Part shown: positions 16,721-25,224 of the stretch, in pieces | Layout of the letters: each line of letters starts with the position of its first letter | Numbering within the stretch: position 1 is the stretch's first letter | Assembly: GCA_013202335.1 (NCBI GenBank) | Contig: JABMQR010000015.1 | Span: 1 to 38,534 of the forward strand | From: Bacteroidota bacterium | GTDB taxonomy: Bacteria; Spirochaetota; Spirochaetia; JABMQR01 | Reading direction: 5' to 3' | DNA length: 38,534 bases | The notes under the pieces: model-generated | The model's input: the letters and a program-made list of their open reading frames with translations, nothing else | Databases searched by the model: none | Told to the model about the DNA's origin: nothing | Position numbers and translations under genes: made by a program

Positions 16721-18514
16721 TTATTCTGCTAATTCTTCTTCAATCATATTAGATGCAAGTTCTTCATCACTTAAAAATGGGTATAAATCCTCTAATTCGC
16801 TTGAAACAATGTTACCGTTTGCCAGTTGTTTTGAAGACAGTTTAGGTTCAAAACTTGCTTCAGGATCAAGAATCACCTCAACAAACGCCTCTCCTTTTTT
16901 ATGAAGAATAGTATGCAAATCATCTAAATTTTCTGAAGTTACTCTGTAATAGGGATAGTCATACGCTTTTGCAAGTTTTATACAATCAGGGAATTCTACG
17001 CCTGAAGCTTTATCTGATCCAAATCGGTTTCCGGCAAAAAAATTATCTTGAGTCTGCTTTATCGATGAGTACCCACCATTATTTAAAAGAAATATTTTTA
17101 CCTGAAGGTTGTATGTTTTTATTGTTTGAAGCTCCTGAATATTCATCTGAATACTTCCATCTCCGGTAATACATATGACATTCTTTGATTCTGGGTCAAT
17201 TGCCGCTCCCAGTGCAGCGGGGAGTGCATATCCCATACTTGCACACCCGGAATTCCAGAAAGCTTTTATTCCCTTGTTCACAATTCCTGCTTGAAATACG
17301 CTGACGCAGGCTGATCCATTTGCTGCAACAAGAACATCTCCAGGTGACAATAACCGGGTAATTTCCTGAGCAAAAACATAATGATGCAGCATCGAATTAT
17401 TTTTATGCGTATTCAACACAATAGGATACTTATGATATCGTATTTTATTCCAATCCAGCCATGCTGCATACAGTTGACTGTATTGTTTCATTTCAGGTAT
17501 AAACTGATCTAAAAATTTTTTTATGTCTGAACAAATCGGTAAATCAGGTTTCAGGGTCTTCTTCGCAAGCTCATTTTTATCAATATCAACCACTACTTTA
17601 TATGCATTTTTTCCAAATGAACCAAAATTATAACTAACTTGCCGAATATTATTTCTTGTCCCTAATTCCAACAGATAGTCCGCATTCTGCAGACAAAAAT
17701 TCCCCGGTCTGCTGCCCAGAGTTCCTATTCTCCCAATAAAACAGGGGTGATCGGTTGGGACTAGGTCAAAACCATTGAATGTCGTAAGCAGTGGGATTTT
17801 ACATTCTTCCGCAAACTCCAGCAGATCATCTATCCCGCCGCTTATATGAAGCCCATGCCCGATAACAATAGCTGGTCGTTTTGCGTTTAACAATTTAGAA
17901 ACAGCGAGCTTCAAGCTCTCGGAGATTATCGGATCTTCGTTTTTTATAGAGACAGGAGGACTAATACTTTTTCCGTTTTCTGTGTATGCAGCATTTTGCA
18001 CATCTATTGGAATATTCAGCCACACAGGACCCGGTCTCCCGGTCGTCATCTCTGTATATGCTCTGTCTATCTCATCTTTTATGCTGCCTGGATCAGTAAC
18101 TGTTTTAGCATATTTAGTAATAGGTTTTACAATTTCTATAATATCAACTTCCTGATCTCCAAGTTGTCGTAAAGATACATCAGGATGGCTCTGGATCGTT
18201 GTTTCCTGCTTAACTTGCCCGGATATATAGATTACAGGGATTGAATCTGTCCACTGACCCATGACTCCGGTTAACGTATTCAGACTGCCGGGGCCCGTTG
18301 TAGGATTTACTAAACAGATTTTACCAGTAGTCCGAAAATATCCTTCGGCTGCTATGGCACAAGCCTGTTCATGATGATTGAACACACAAGTAATGTTTTC
18401 ATTCTTACGTAAAGCATCATTAAGAAACATTGCACCCCCCCCAGTTACCAGAAAGGCTTGTTGTATAGAGTATGTTTCATTTAAATAGTTAAATATAAAA
18501 TCAGCAGTTCTCAT
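16721..18514 (-). CDS. TPP-dependent enzyme, acetolactate-synthase-like (YerE candidate)
   Basis: 597 residues in the three-domain acetolactate synthase layout. The N-terminal domain carries VTGGGAMF (23-30) and the cofactor-activating Glu in NHHEQ (E49). The central domain includes AIVIGHG. The C-terminal domain carries NSGCASMGYALPAALGAA and the TPP-magnesium motif GDG (451-453) ending with N478/N479. In yersiniose synthesis YerE, a member of this superfamily, adds a two-carbon unit from pyruvate to CDP-4-keto-3,6-dideoxyglucose; that precursor's pathway is encoded in the same operon, so this is the leading role. It could instead decarboxylate a product of the adjacent aldolase and cyclase. 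Codons 24-27 contain a G8 tract (18435-18442). It overlaps the cyclase gene by four bases. Confidence 0.75.
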   Translation of the reverse strand: MRTADFIFNYLNETYSIQQAFLVTGGGAMFLNDALRKNENITCVFNHHEQACAIAAEGYFRTTGKICLVNPTTGPGSLNTLTGVMGQWTDSIPVIYISGQVKQETTIQSHPDVSLRQLGDQEVDIIEIVKPITKYAKTVTDPGSIKDEIDRAYTEMTTGRPGPVWLNIPIDVQNAAYTENGKSISPPVSIKNEDPIISESLKLAVSKLLNAKRPAIVIGHGLHISGGIDDLLEFAEECKIPLLTTFNGFDLVPTDHPCFIGRIGTLGSRPGNFCLQNADYLLELGTRNNIRQVSYNFGSFGKNAYKVVVDIDKNELAKKTLKPDLPICSDIKKFLDQFIPEMKQYSQLYAAWLDWNKIRYHKYPIVLNTHKNNSMLHHYVFAQEITRLLSPGDVLVAANGSACVSVFQAGIVNKGIKAFWNSGCASMGYALPAALGAAIDPESKNVICITGDGSIQMNIQELQTIKTYNLQVKIFLLNNGGYSSIKQTQDNFFAGNRFGSDKASGVEFPDCIKLAKAYDYPYYRVTSENLDDLHTILHKKGEAFVEVILDPEASFEPKLSSKQLANGNIVSSELEDLYPFLSDEELASNMIEEELAE

Positions 18515-19623
18515 GTTATAATTCCTAATTCTTTTAATTGCTGTCCAATTTCTGCAACCAAACCCCCATGCAGTGTTTTGGAGGAAAATATTGTTTCACC
18601 TGGTTTATTTATGAAAACAAATTGTATGTTTCCATTCTTAACTTTTTTATCGGCATGGAGCATGGAAGCAAGTTCACTACTTGTATAATTAATTTTGTGC
18701 ACAGCAAATTTTTCAATCAATTCATGGGTCAATAATTCAACTTGTTCATTTTTTACATTATTAAGGGTGTTAACCAGTAACATTCCGTAAGAGATTGATT
18801 GACCATGGGGAATCGTGAAAGCAGATAATGATTCAATAATATGACCCAGGGTATGACCATAATTTAACGCAAGCCTATAACTTGTATCAAATTCATCTAC
18901 TTCAATAACTGCTTTTTTTATGAGCAGAGAGTTTCGGATGAGTTCACTGTATCTATCGAAATCTATAATTTCTCCCTTGTTAATGATAGAACTATAGGTG
19001 TTTAGAGATTCTGGACCGCCAATTATAGAAAGTTTCAGTATTTCACCATTGCCTGATAAAATAGCTTCATGGGATAATGTGTTCAGGAAACCTGTGTCAA
19101 TAATTATTGAGGATGGAGGGAAAAAAAATCCCAATTGATTTTTTTTATTATTGAAATTTATACTGGATTTACTTCCAATGCAACTGTCGCTCATGGCAAG
19201 AAGAGTGGTTGGGAAAAAAGTCCATGCAACCCCTCTTTTGTATATATTACATGCTAATGATGCTATGTCCTGGATTATCCCTCCCCCAATAACAAAAACA
19301 GTATCAGTTTTAGCTATTGAATTTTCATTAAACACATCAAGAATCTGCATGACACTGTCCATTGTTTTTGTTTCTTCAGCAGCAGGCAAAATAAACATGT
19401 GTTCTGTATTTATTGTATGAAATTTTTTTGCATGAAGAGAATATACATTTTGATCGATTATCAAACAATCATTTCCCTTGAATTTTTTTCTCAAAAAACT
19501 ACTCCAGGTATTTGATTCTATAATATTGAGTGTATATTTGCCTCTATATGATTTTATATCTATTGCAGAGTTCGGGGTATACGATTCTGTTGTAAACAGC
19601 TTACTATTAATTAAAAATTCCAT
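18511..19623 (-). CDS. Dehydroquinate-synthase-like cyclase
   Basis: 370 residues. The NAD motif is GGGIIQD (113-119). Metal ligands E194, H257 and H273, catalytic H261, and K152, K161, K197, K236 and R250 occur at the spacing I recall for dehydroquinate synthase (for example GHTxGH, and 16 residues between the two His ligands). Departures from the housekeeping enzyme are Q118 after GGGII (usually Gly) and S151 in DSCIGSKSS (usually Gly). Family members close phosphorylated keto-sugars into carbocycles. No other shikimate-pathway gene is near, and the operon makes nucleotide sugars, so a secondary sugar-cyclase role is likely. AAGGAA precedes the start. Confidence 0.75.
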   Translation of the reverse strand: MEFLINSKLFTTESYTPNSAIDIKSYRGKYTLNIIESNTWSSFLRKKFKGNDCLIIDQNVYSLHAKKFHTINTEHMFILPAAEETKTMDSVMQILDVFNENSIAKTDTVFVIGGGIIQDIASLACNIYKRGVAWTFFPTTLLAMSDSCIGSKSSINFNNKKNQLGFFFPPSSIIIDTGFLNTLSHEAILSGNGEILKLSIIGGPESLNTYSSIINKGEIIDFDRYSELIRNSLLIKKAVIEVDEFDTSYRLALNYGHTLGHIIESLSAFTIPHGQSISYGMLLVNTLNNVKNEQVELLTHELIEKFAVHKINYTSSELASMLHADKKVKNGNIQFVFINKPGETIFSSKTLHGGLVAEIGQQLKELGIIT

Positions 19624-19638
19624 GAGATTCCTTCATCA

Positions 19639-20313
19639 TTACATAATTGAAAATCCACCATCAGCAATAATGGACTGACCAGTTATATACGTATTATCTT
19701 CACTTACTAAGAACAGTACAATTTTAGCAATTTCTTCTGGTGTTCCCATTCTCCCGATAGGGATCTTCCCCTCTATCGCCAAAATATCCTCGTATGAATT
19801 ATTTTTTCTGGTAAGTTCAGTATCTATATAACCAGGACAAACAGAATTAACCAATATATTGTAGGGAGCCCCTTCTACCGCAAGAGTTCTTGTTAATCCG
19901 TTTACACCTGCTTTGGATGCTGTATATATCGCCCTGCCTGGTTTTGAAATTGTGCTCCATATTGAACTTATATTTACAATTCTTCCATAATTCTGTTTTT
20001 TTAACCCTTCCCACACGGATTGGATAAGAAAAATAGGGGATACTAAATTTACTTGCAAGGTTTCATCTACCGGCTTTTCAGCAAACTCACTAATACTCAT
20101 AACAGGATTTATTCCTGCATTATTAATAAGTATTGATATGTTCAATTCCTTGATTTTTGTTTTGTACCTGGTTACTGAATCTCTGTTTGATAAATCCAGC
20201 TCATTATGTGTAGGAGATACTACAGTATACCCTTTGCTGTGTAATAGGTTTGCTATTGCCTTACCAATACCCCTTGAACCACCGGTTAGCAACACTCTGT
20301 TTTTAGCTGACAT
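19639..20313 (-). CDS. Short-chain dehydrogenase/reductase
   Basis: 224 residues in the classical SDR length range. TGGSRGIG forms the NAD(P)-binding turn near the N-terminus, NNAG follows near residue 85, the catalytic Ser is in NISSIWS, and the Tyr-Lys pair is in YTASK. The sequence resembles FabG-type 3-oxo reductases, so it probably reduces a ketone or oxidises an alcohol. ATG at 20313 is the best start because it sits in the aldolase end (11-base overlap) and begins normally (MSAKNRVLLTGG); a TTG at 20331 is less likely. The substrate is probably an intermediate made by the neighbouring aldolase, cyclase or TPP enzyme. Confidence 0.85.
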   Translation of the reverse strand: MSAKNRVLLTGGSRGIGKAIANLLHSKGYTVVSPTHNELDLSNRDSVTRYKTKIKELNISILINNAGINPVMSISEFAEKPVDETLQVNLVSPIFLIQSVWEGLKKQNYGRIVNISSIWSTISKPGRAIYTASKAGVNGLTRTLAVEGAPYNILVNSVCPGYIDTELTRKNNSYEDILAIEGKIPIGRMGTPEEIAKIVLFLVSEDNTYITGQSIIADGGFSIM

Positions 20314-21118
20314 ACCCACCTGCTTCTTCAATTAAGTGCTTATATCTTTCTTCAAGCATTTTAATTCTTGTTGAGTCCTCATTATATATCATTTCATAAA
20401 AATCCCTTTTATTCTTTAGCCACATTAATTCGAATCCAACCGCTTTTAAAATCCCAGCCGCACCTGTGGCAGATAAAGACTCCGGACATTTAAACAACAC
20501 TTTCCTGGTTTCGAAATAATCGGGAGTTCCCTGGGGCAGATCCCTGAAAAAGGGAATAGACTCCTTTGAAACTCCGCCGCCGATAGCACAGAGCAATCCT
20601 TTTGCTTTTGCCTTCTGGAATACCGGATACACAAGATCAAACACTTCCTTTGAGTTTATATCTTCTCTTGACATTCCCAGAGATCCGGTCAGATCCACCC
20701 GGCCAAGGACTATTCCATCCAGATCAGCTATATAATCACTCTCAAGAATTTCATCGATTTTTTGAATTGTCTGAAATGTTTCAACGTTAATGAAAAACTT
20801 CATCTCATCCCGTTCTTCTTTTGTAAAGGCTTTTTGAAAGGAATATATGAATTTTTTCATTGCATACGCTGATTCCACCATTGGTGCAACAATTTTAGTT
20901 ACTCCAATTGATCTTGCGTCATACATATCTTTTATTGCTTCACAACCGCCTATTTTTATAGTCAAATCAAGATTGGCTTTTGTTACAACCTCTTTCAAAC
21001 GAAGCGCTTCCTCAAGTCGTGTGCCTTCTGCCTCAAATTCAGCTTTCACGCCAATGACATTATGATTCTCTTTAAGATCAATTAAGATATCGATCATTCT
21101 ATTTTCTCTACTTGTCAT
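20303..21118 (-). CDS. HpcH/HpaI-type aldolase or citrate-lyase-like enzyme
   Basis: 271 residues, TIM-barrel pattern. VGVKAEFEAEGTR (23-34), IKIGGCEA (54-61), VAPMVESAYAM (77-87), FINVETFQ (109-116) with the metal-ligand Glu E113, and GIVLGRVDLTGSLGM (135-149) with metal-ligand Asp D142 match the HpcH/HpaI superfamily. These enzymes use divalent metal to make or break a C-C bond with pyruvate or related enolates. AGGAG lies upstream of the ATG. It is 44 bases after the epimerase stop, the widest spacing in the operon. In a nucleotide-sugar operon it could supply a keto acid to the cyclase or the TPP enzyme; this is inference. Confidence 0.75.
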   Translation of the reverse strand: MTSRENRMIDILIDLKENHNVIGVKAEFEAEGTRLEEALRLKEVVTKANLDLTIKIGGCEAIKDMYDARSIGVTKIVAPMVESAYAMKKFIYSFQKAFTKEERDEMKFFINVETFQTIQKIDEILESDYIADLDGIVLGRVDLTGSLGMSREDINSKEVFDLVYPVFQKAKAKGLLCAIGGGVSKESIPFFRDLPQGTPDYFETRKVLFKCPESLSATGAAGILKAVGFELMWLKNKRDFYEMIYNEDSTRIKMLEERYKHLIEEAGGYVS

Positions 21119-21162
21119 AATAAATCTCCTTACTAGTGCATTTATATAAACATGTTGACTAT

Positions 21163-22047
21163 TTATTTGTCAACTTTCAAAGATTCAACATTGATACTTT
21201 CCTTATTACTATCATACCACACAAATAACTCTCTAATAGCATACTTTATATCAGTAAACACAATATTTTTCATTACTGCTGTTAAACGAGTGTTATCTCC
21301 CGAATATTCCAACCCATTTCCCTCTTCGGCAACAATGACAGGTAAATCTTTTCCCATCACTGTAAGGATAAGATGTGCAATATGTACCAGTGAATAACTT
21401 TTATCTGGTGATACATTGAAGGATTTTTCTTCAATTTCATTTTCAATAAAAAAATCCAGTATTGCCATAAGATCATTAATATACAGATAATCAAAAGTTC
21501 TATCCTGCTTAATGGTTAATGGTAAATTAAAAAGAGCCTTGCATATCATATTTGATATAAATCTAATGGTATAATCTTCATACTTACCAAAAATACCGAA
21601 AACTCTTAAATCATAGAGAGACTCTGATTTTTCAATGATTTTTCCACTTACATATTTACAGAAACCATGTTCATCCTCAGGAATATGATGCAGGAACTGA
21701 TCTTCCGTTATCTTGTAAAGGGGAAGCCTCGTATCATAGATTGCCCCGGATCCAATAACAAGCATCTTTTCATAAAAATTTTTCATTCTTTCAAGATTAA
21801 AAAACATTCTGGTATTACTGTAAAAAAGGTTTGTCGGATCCTTTGCATTTCTGTGACCCGGTTTAACTGCTGCATGTATTACAAAATCGATAGGGTGTGC
21901 ACGAAAAAAAGATTCAACACTTTTCTCGTTAATGATATCAAGTTCGCCATGAGACGGGGCAATAATGTTATATTTTTTCGCTAAGTATGATTCCCGTATA
22001 TTCCTTCCAATGAATCCGCTCCCTCCTGTTAATAAAATAGATTTCAT
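21163..22047 (-). CDS. NAD-dependent epimerase/dehydratase-family sugar reductase
   Basis: 294 residues of the extended SDR family. LLTGGSGFIGRNI is the NAD(P) turn, VIHAAVKPG follows, the Ser region is IGSGAIYD, and KYVSGK holds the Tyr-Lys pair. It is shorter than most UDP-sugar epimerases and resembles GDP-fucose synthase or 4-keto reductases. In dideoxysugar pathways an enzyme of this type (abequose or paratose synthase, or YerF) performs the last reduction. It overlaps the RfbG stop by four bases (ATGA), so it is likely made with the CDP-dideoxysugar enzymes. Confidence 0.78.
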   Translation of the reverse strand: MKSILLTGGSGFIGRNIRESYLAKKYNIIAPSHGELDIINEKSVESFFRAHPIDFVIHAAVKPGHRNAKDPTNLFYSNTRMFFNLERMKNFYEKMLVIGSGAIYDTRLPLYKITEDQFLHHIPEDEHGFCKYVSGKIIEKSESLYDLRVFGIFGKYEDYTIRFISNMICKALFNLPLTIKQDRTFDYLYINDLMAILDFFIENEIEEKSFNVSPDKSYSLVHIAHLILTVMGKDLPVIVAEEGNGLEYSGDNTRLTAVMKNIVFTDIKYAIRELFVWYDSNKESINVESLKVDK

Positions 22048-23132
22048 TCAAAATCCCTTTTACCCGAAAACTCTTTTATTTGTTTCTGGCAAACAGATAA
22101 TATATGTTCATTTTTACGGAATTCTTTATACCAATGTACAATCTGAAGAAGGCTCTCTTCCAACGACCAGGCTGGGGTCCAATCCAATCGATTAATCGCC
22201 TTTGATATATCGAGTTTAAGGTATTGCGCTTCATGGGGGTGCAGAGATTGGTCGACAGAGTATTTTGCACCTTCTCCCCAAAGAACGCATAATTTTTCGA
22301 CTATCCAGCCAACCGTTTTTGCACTGGAATCATAGGGACCGAAGTTCCATCCTTCGCCAAATTCAATTCCATTATCCCCGTAGAGGTTTTCAGCCAATAG
22401 CAAATACCCGGATAACGGTTCTAAAACATTCTGCCAGGGTCTAATAGAGTGTGGGTTCCGGATATTAACAATTTTATTGTTTTGGAATGATGTAATTATA
22501 TCTGGAATCAATCTGTCTTTTGCCCAATCCCCCCCCCCAATAACATTACCGGCACGTGCGGAGGCAATGGCAACAAAATGGTCAGTGCCGTATGTGTCCG
22601 GATTAAAAAAAGAATTTCTATAGGCAGATGTAGCTAATTCTGAACAGCTTTTACTATTAGAATAGGGATCATATCCATTGAGTCTTTCGTTTTCCCTGTA
22701 TCCCCACATCCATTCTTTGTTCTGGTAACATTTATCAGTAGTAACATTTACTACAGCGCGTACGCTATGACAGAACCGAACAGCCTCTAAAACATGAACA
22801 GAACCCATAACATTTGTACTGTATGTTCCAACAGGATCCCGATAAGATTCTCTCACAAGGGATTGGGCTGCCAAATGAATTACTATCTCAGGATCTGCCT
22901 TAATCATTGCGTTTTTAAGGCTTTCCAAGTCTCTGATATCACCCAGTTTGCTGGTTATGATTTTAGCGATATGTGCGCTTTCAAATAAAGATGGTTCTGT
23001 TGGGGGTTCCAGTGAATAACCTGTTACCTGTGCACCCAGCAAATTGAGCCATATACTCAGCCAACTCCCTTTAAAGCCTGTGTGACCAGTTAAGAATATT
23101 CTTTTACCTTGCCAAAAATTTTCATTAATCAT
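22044..23132 (-). CDS. rfbG: CDP-glucose 4,6-dehydratase
   Basis: 362 residues. IFLTGHTGFKGSWLSIWL is the NAD-binding turn typical of RfbG. The TDKCYQNKEWMWGYREN segment, YSNSK (Tyr-Lys pair), the conserved NVIGGGDWAKDRLIPD and RPWQNVLEPLSGYL all agree with the family. It converts CDP-glucose into CDP-4-keto-6-deoxyglucose. The open frame extends upstream to 23435, but that part lies over rfbF; ATG at 23132 gives the usual start and an eight-base overlap. The three Gly codons of IGGGDW are all GGG and form a G10 tract (22529-22538), which could slip and switch the gene off. Confidence 0.93.
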   Translation of the reverse strand: MINENFWQGKRIFLTGHTGFKGSWLSIWLNLLGAQVTGYSLEPPTEPSLFESAHIAKIITSKLGDIRDLESLKNAMIKADPEIVIHLAAQSLVRESYRDPVGTYSTNVMGSVHVLEAVRFCHSVRAVVNVTTDKCYQNKEWMWGYRENERLNGYDPYSNSKSCSELATSAYRNSFFNPDTYGTDHFVAIASARAGNVIGGGDWAKDRLIPDIITSFQNNKIVNIRNPHSIRPWQNVLEPLSGYLLLAENLYGDNGIEFGEGWNFGPYDSSAKTVGWIVEKLCVLWGEGAKYSVDQSLHPHEAQYLKLDISKAINRLDWTPAWSLEESLLQIVHWYKEFRKNEHILSVCQKQIKEFSGKRDFE

Positions 23133-23904
23133 TCCAAACCTTCCAGGGTGCTGAGCCGTCAGCCCAAAATTTCTCCAGTTCAAGTCTGTCCCGAAGTGTA
23201 TCCATCGGACGCCAAAACCCGTCATGCTTGAAAGCATCAAGCTGCCCGCCTTGTGCCAGATTCTCAAGAGGAGTTCGTTCCCAAATTGTTGAGTCTCCCT
23301 CATTAATATAATCAAATATGCCTGGTTCGCAGATAAAGAACCCGGCATTAATCCATGATCCATCACCTTTTGGTTTTTCAACGAATGAGCTGATTTGGTT
23401 TTCTGAACCCAGCTCCATAGCCCCAAACCGACCATGCGGCTGCACTGCTGTTAATGTTGCAAGGCGACCGTTTTTTGTATGGAAATTCAAGAGAGTTGGA
23501 ATATCGATATCTCCGACTCCATCTCCATACGTTAACATAAATGGTTCATTCCCAATATAGGGTTGTATTCGCTTAATTCGACCACCTGTCATAGTATTGA
23601 GACCGGTATCTATGAGAGTTATTCGCCAGGGTTCAGACTGAGAGTAGTGATGTTCAATTGTATTTTTACTCAGATCAATTGTCATATCAGACTGATGCAT
23701 ATAGTAGTGATTAAAATAGTCTTTAATAATATATCCCTTATAACCACAGCATATTACAAAATCATTAAAGCCGTAATGGGAGAATATTTTCATGATATGC
23801 CAGAGAATCGGCTTGCCTCCAACCTCAATCATCGGTTTTGGTTTCAGTTCGGTTTCTTCCGACAATCGGGTTCCATACCCCCCTGCTAATAAAACAACTT
23901 TCAT
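23125..23904 (-). CDS. rfbF: Glucose-1-phosphate cytidylyltransferase
   Basis: 259 residues, the usual family length. The N-terminus MKVVLLAGGYGTRLSEETEL is the nucleotide-binding loop, KPKPMIEVGGKPILWHIM follows, and TYGDGVGDIDI carries the metal-binding Asp. HGRFGAMEL and INAGFFICEPG are also typical. It makes CDP-glucose from CTP and glucose-1-phosphate, the entry step to the CDP-3,6-dideoxyhexoses. It overlaps rfbH by four bases (ATGA) and rfbG by eight. Confidence 0.95.
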   Translation of the reverse strand: MKVVLLAGGYGTRLSEETELKPKPMIEVGGKPILWHIMKIFSHYGFNDFVICCGYKGYIIKDYFNHYYMHQSDMTIDLSKNTIEHHYSQSEPWRITLIDTGLNTMTGGRIKRIQPYIGNEPFMLTYGDGVGDIDIPTLLNFHTKNGRLATLTAVQPHGRFGAMELGSENQISSFVEKPKGDGSWINAGFFICEPGIFDYINEGDSTIWERTPLENLAQGGQLDAFKHDGFWRPMDTLRDRLELEKFWADGSAPWKVWND

Positions 23905-25220
23905 CGTTTCCCTCCTTTAATAAAACCTTCAAGAACTGAAAGAGTGTACTCGATCATTGGCTGGGTAAGACCTGGAAAAGTTCCTAAAAAGAAAGAATTA
24001 TTCATTATCATATCTGTATTCTCTAATGATCCGGAAATCCTCTTTTCAATAGTAAGATACGCTGGCTGCTTTGTAATATTGCCGGCAAAAAGATTTCTTG
24101 TTTCAATGAGATTTGCTGCAAGAAAGTTTGTAAGTTCTGTTCGTTCAAATGGAGCCGAAGTTTTCACTGTTAAAGGAAATGCAAACCATGCTGGTTCAGA
24201 AAATTCCGTTGCTTCCGGCAAGATGAAAAATTCTTCCCATCGTGCAAAACTCTGATGCCAAAGCTTGAAATTCTTTTTCCTTGTTTGTATGAAATCAGGC
24301 AGTTTGTCCATTTGAGCAACACCTATTGCCGCCTGCATATCAGTTACCTTCAGGTTATAACCTATATGAGAATAAACATATTTATGGTCATATCCAACAG
24401 GTAAATCGCCATAGGTACCGGTAAAACGTTTGCCGCACGTATTATTCTCACCACCCTTACAGTAACAATCACGTCCCCAATCTCTGAACGATGTTATAAT
24501 TCTTGCCAGCAGATCATCATCTGTAAAGACCATTCCCCCCTCACCAATTGTTATATGGTGGGCTGGATAGAAAGAACACGTTGCTATATGTCCAAACGTT
24601 CCAACTAATTTTCCATCGTAGGTTGAGCCTAAAGCATCACAACAATCTTCTATAAGCCAAAGGTCATGTTTTTTTATAATCTCCATTATTGCGTTAATAT
24701 TAAACGGATTCCCCAGGGTGTGTGCAAGAAATATCGCTTTTGTCTTTGGTGTTATTGCTTTCTCAATTTGTTCAATATCGACATTATAGGTGCCAATTTC
24801 CACATCTACAAAGACTGGTATTAATTGATTCTGGATTATTGGATTTACTGTTGTCGGGAATCCGGCTGCTGCCGTAATAATTTCATCACCCGGCTGTAAT
24901 CTTTTCTCACCGAGCAAAGGTGAGGTTAATGCAGTTAATGCGAGCAAATTTGCTGAAGATCCTGAATTTGTTATGATCGAATTTTCAACATTCATAAACT
25001 CAGCAAACTTGATTTGGAATTCCTCCGCATATCGGCCTTCAGTTAACCAGAAATCCAGGGAAGAATCGACGAGGTTTTTCAATTCTGATTGATCAAATAC
25101 TCTTCCTGCATATCTTACAGGATCCTTTCCGCCGATAAATTCTTTATTTTTAAATTTTTCATTATAATAGGTCTCCACTAATTCAGATATTTTTTCTCTC
25201 AACATAAATTCTTTTTCCAT
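23901..25220 (-). CDS. rfbH: CDP-4-keto-6-deoxyglucose 3-dehydrase (E1)
   Basis: 439 residues from the ATG at 25220, near the usual 437. It has an aminotransferase fold but is a PMP enzyme: the usual Lys is replaced by His in FYPAHHIT (H221/H222). The [2Fe-2S] ligands match the known pattern C-X57-C-X1-C-X7-C exactly (C194, C252, C254, C262). It removes the C3 hydroxyl of CDP-4-keto-6-deoxyglucose with electrons passed from E3. A TTG at 25241 would overlap the reductase gene; the ATG has GGGAG ten bases upstream and gives the normal length. LREKISELVETYYNE and NSGSSANLLALTALTSP match the family closely. Confidence 0.95.
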   Translation of the reverse strand: MEKEFMLREKISELVETYYNEKFKNKEFIGGKDPVRYAGRVFDQSELKNLVDSSLDFWLTEGRYAEEFQIKFAEFMNVENSIITNSGSSANLLALTALTSPLLGEKRLQPGDEIITAAAGFPTTVNPIIQNQLIPVFVDVEIGTYNVDIEQIEKAITPKTKAIFLAHTLGNPFNINAIMEIIKKHDLWLIEDCCDALGSTYDGKLVGTFGHIATCSFYPAHHITIGEGGMVFTDDDLLARIITSFRDWGRDCYCKGGENNTCGKRFTGTYGDLPVGYDHKYVYSHIGYNLKVTDMQAAIGVAQMDKLPDFIQTRKKNFKLWHQSFARWEEFFILPEATEFSEPAWFAFPLTVKTSAPFERTELTNFLAANLIETRNLFAGNITKQPAYLTIEKRISGSLENTDMIMNNSFFLGTFPGLTQPMIEYTLSVLEGFIKGGKR

Positions 25221-25224
25221 GCTG

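Noticed and set aside
22044..23435. Extended 463-codon frame for rfbG
   Set aside because: The first 101 codons lie over rfbF in another frame and do not look like RfbG; ATG 23132 gives the usual protein.
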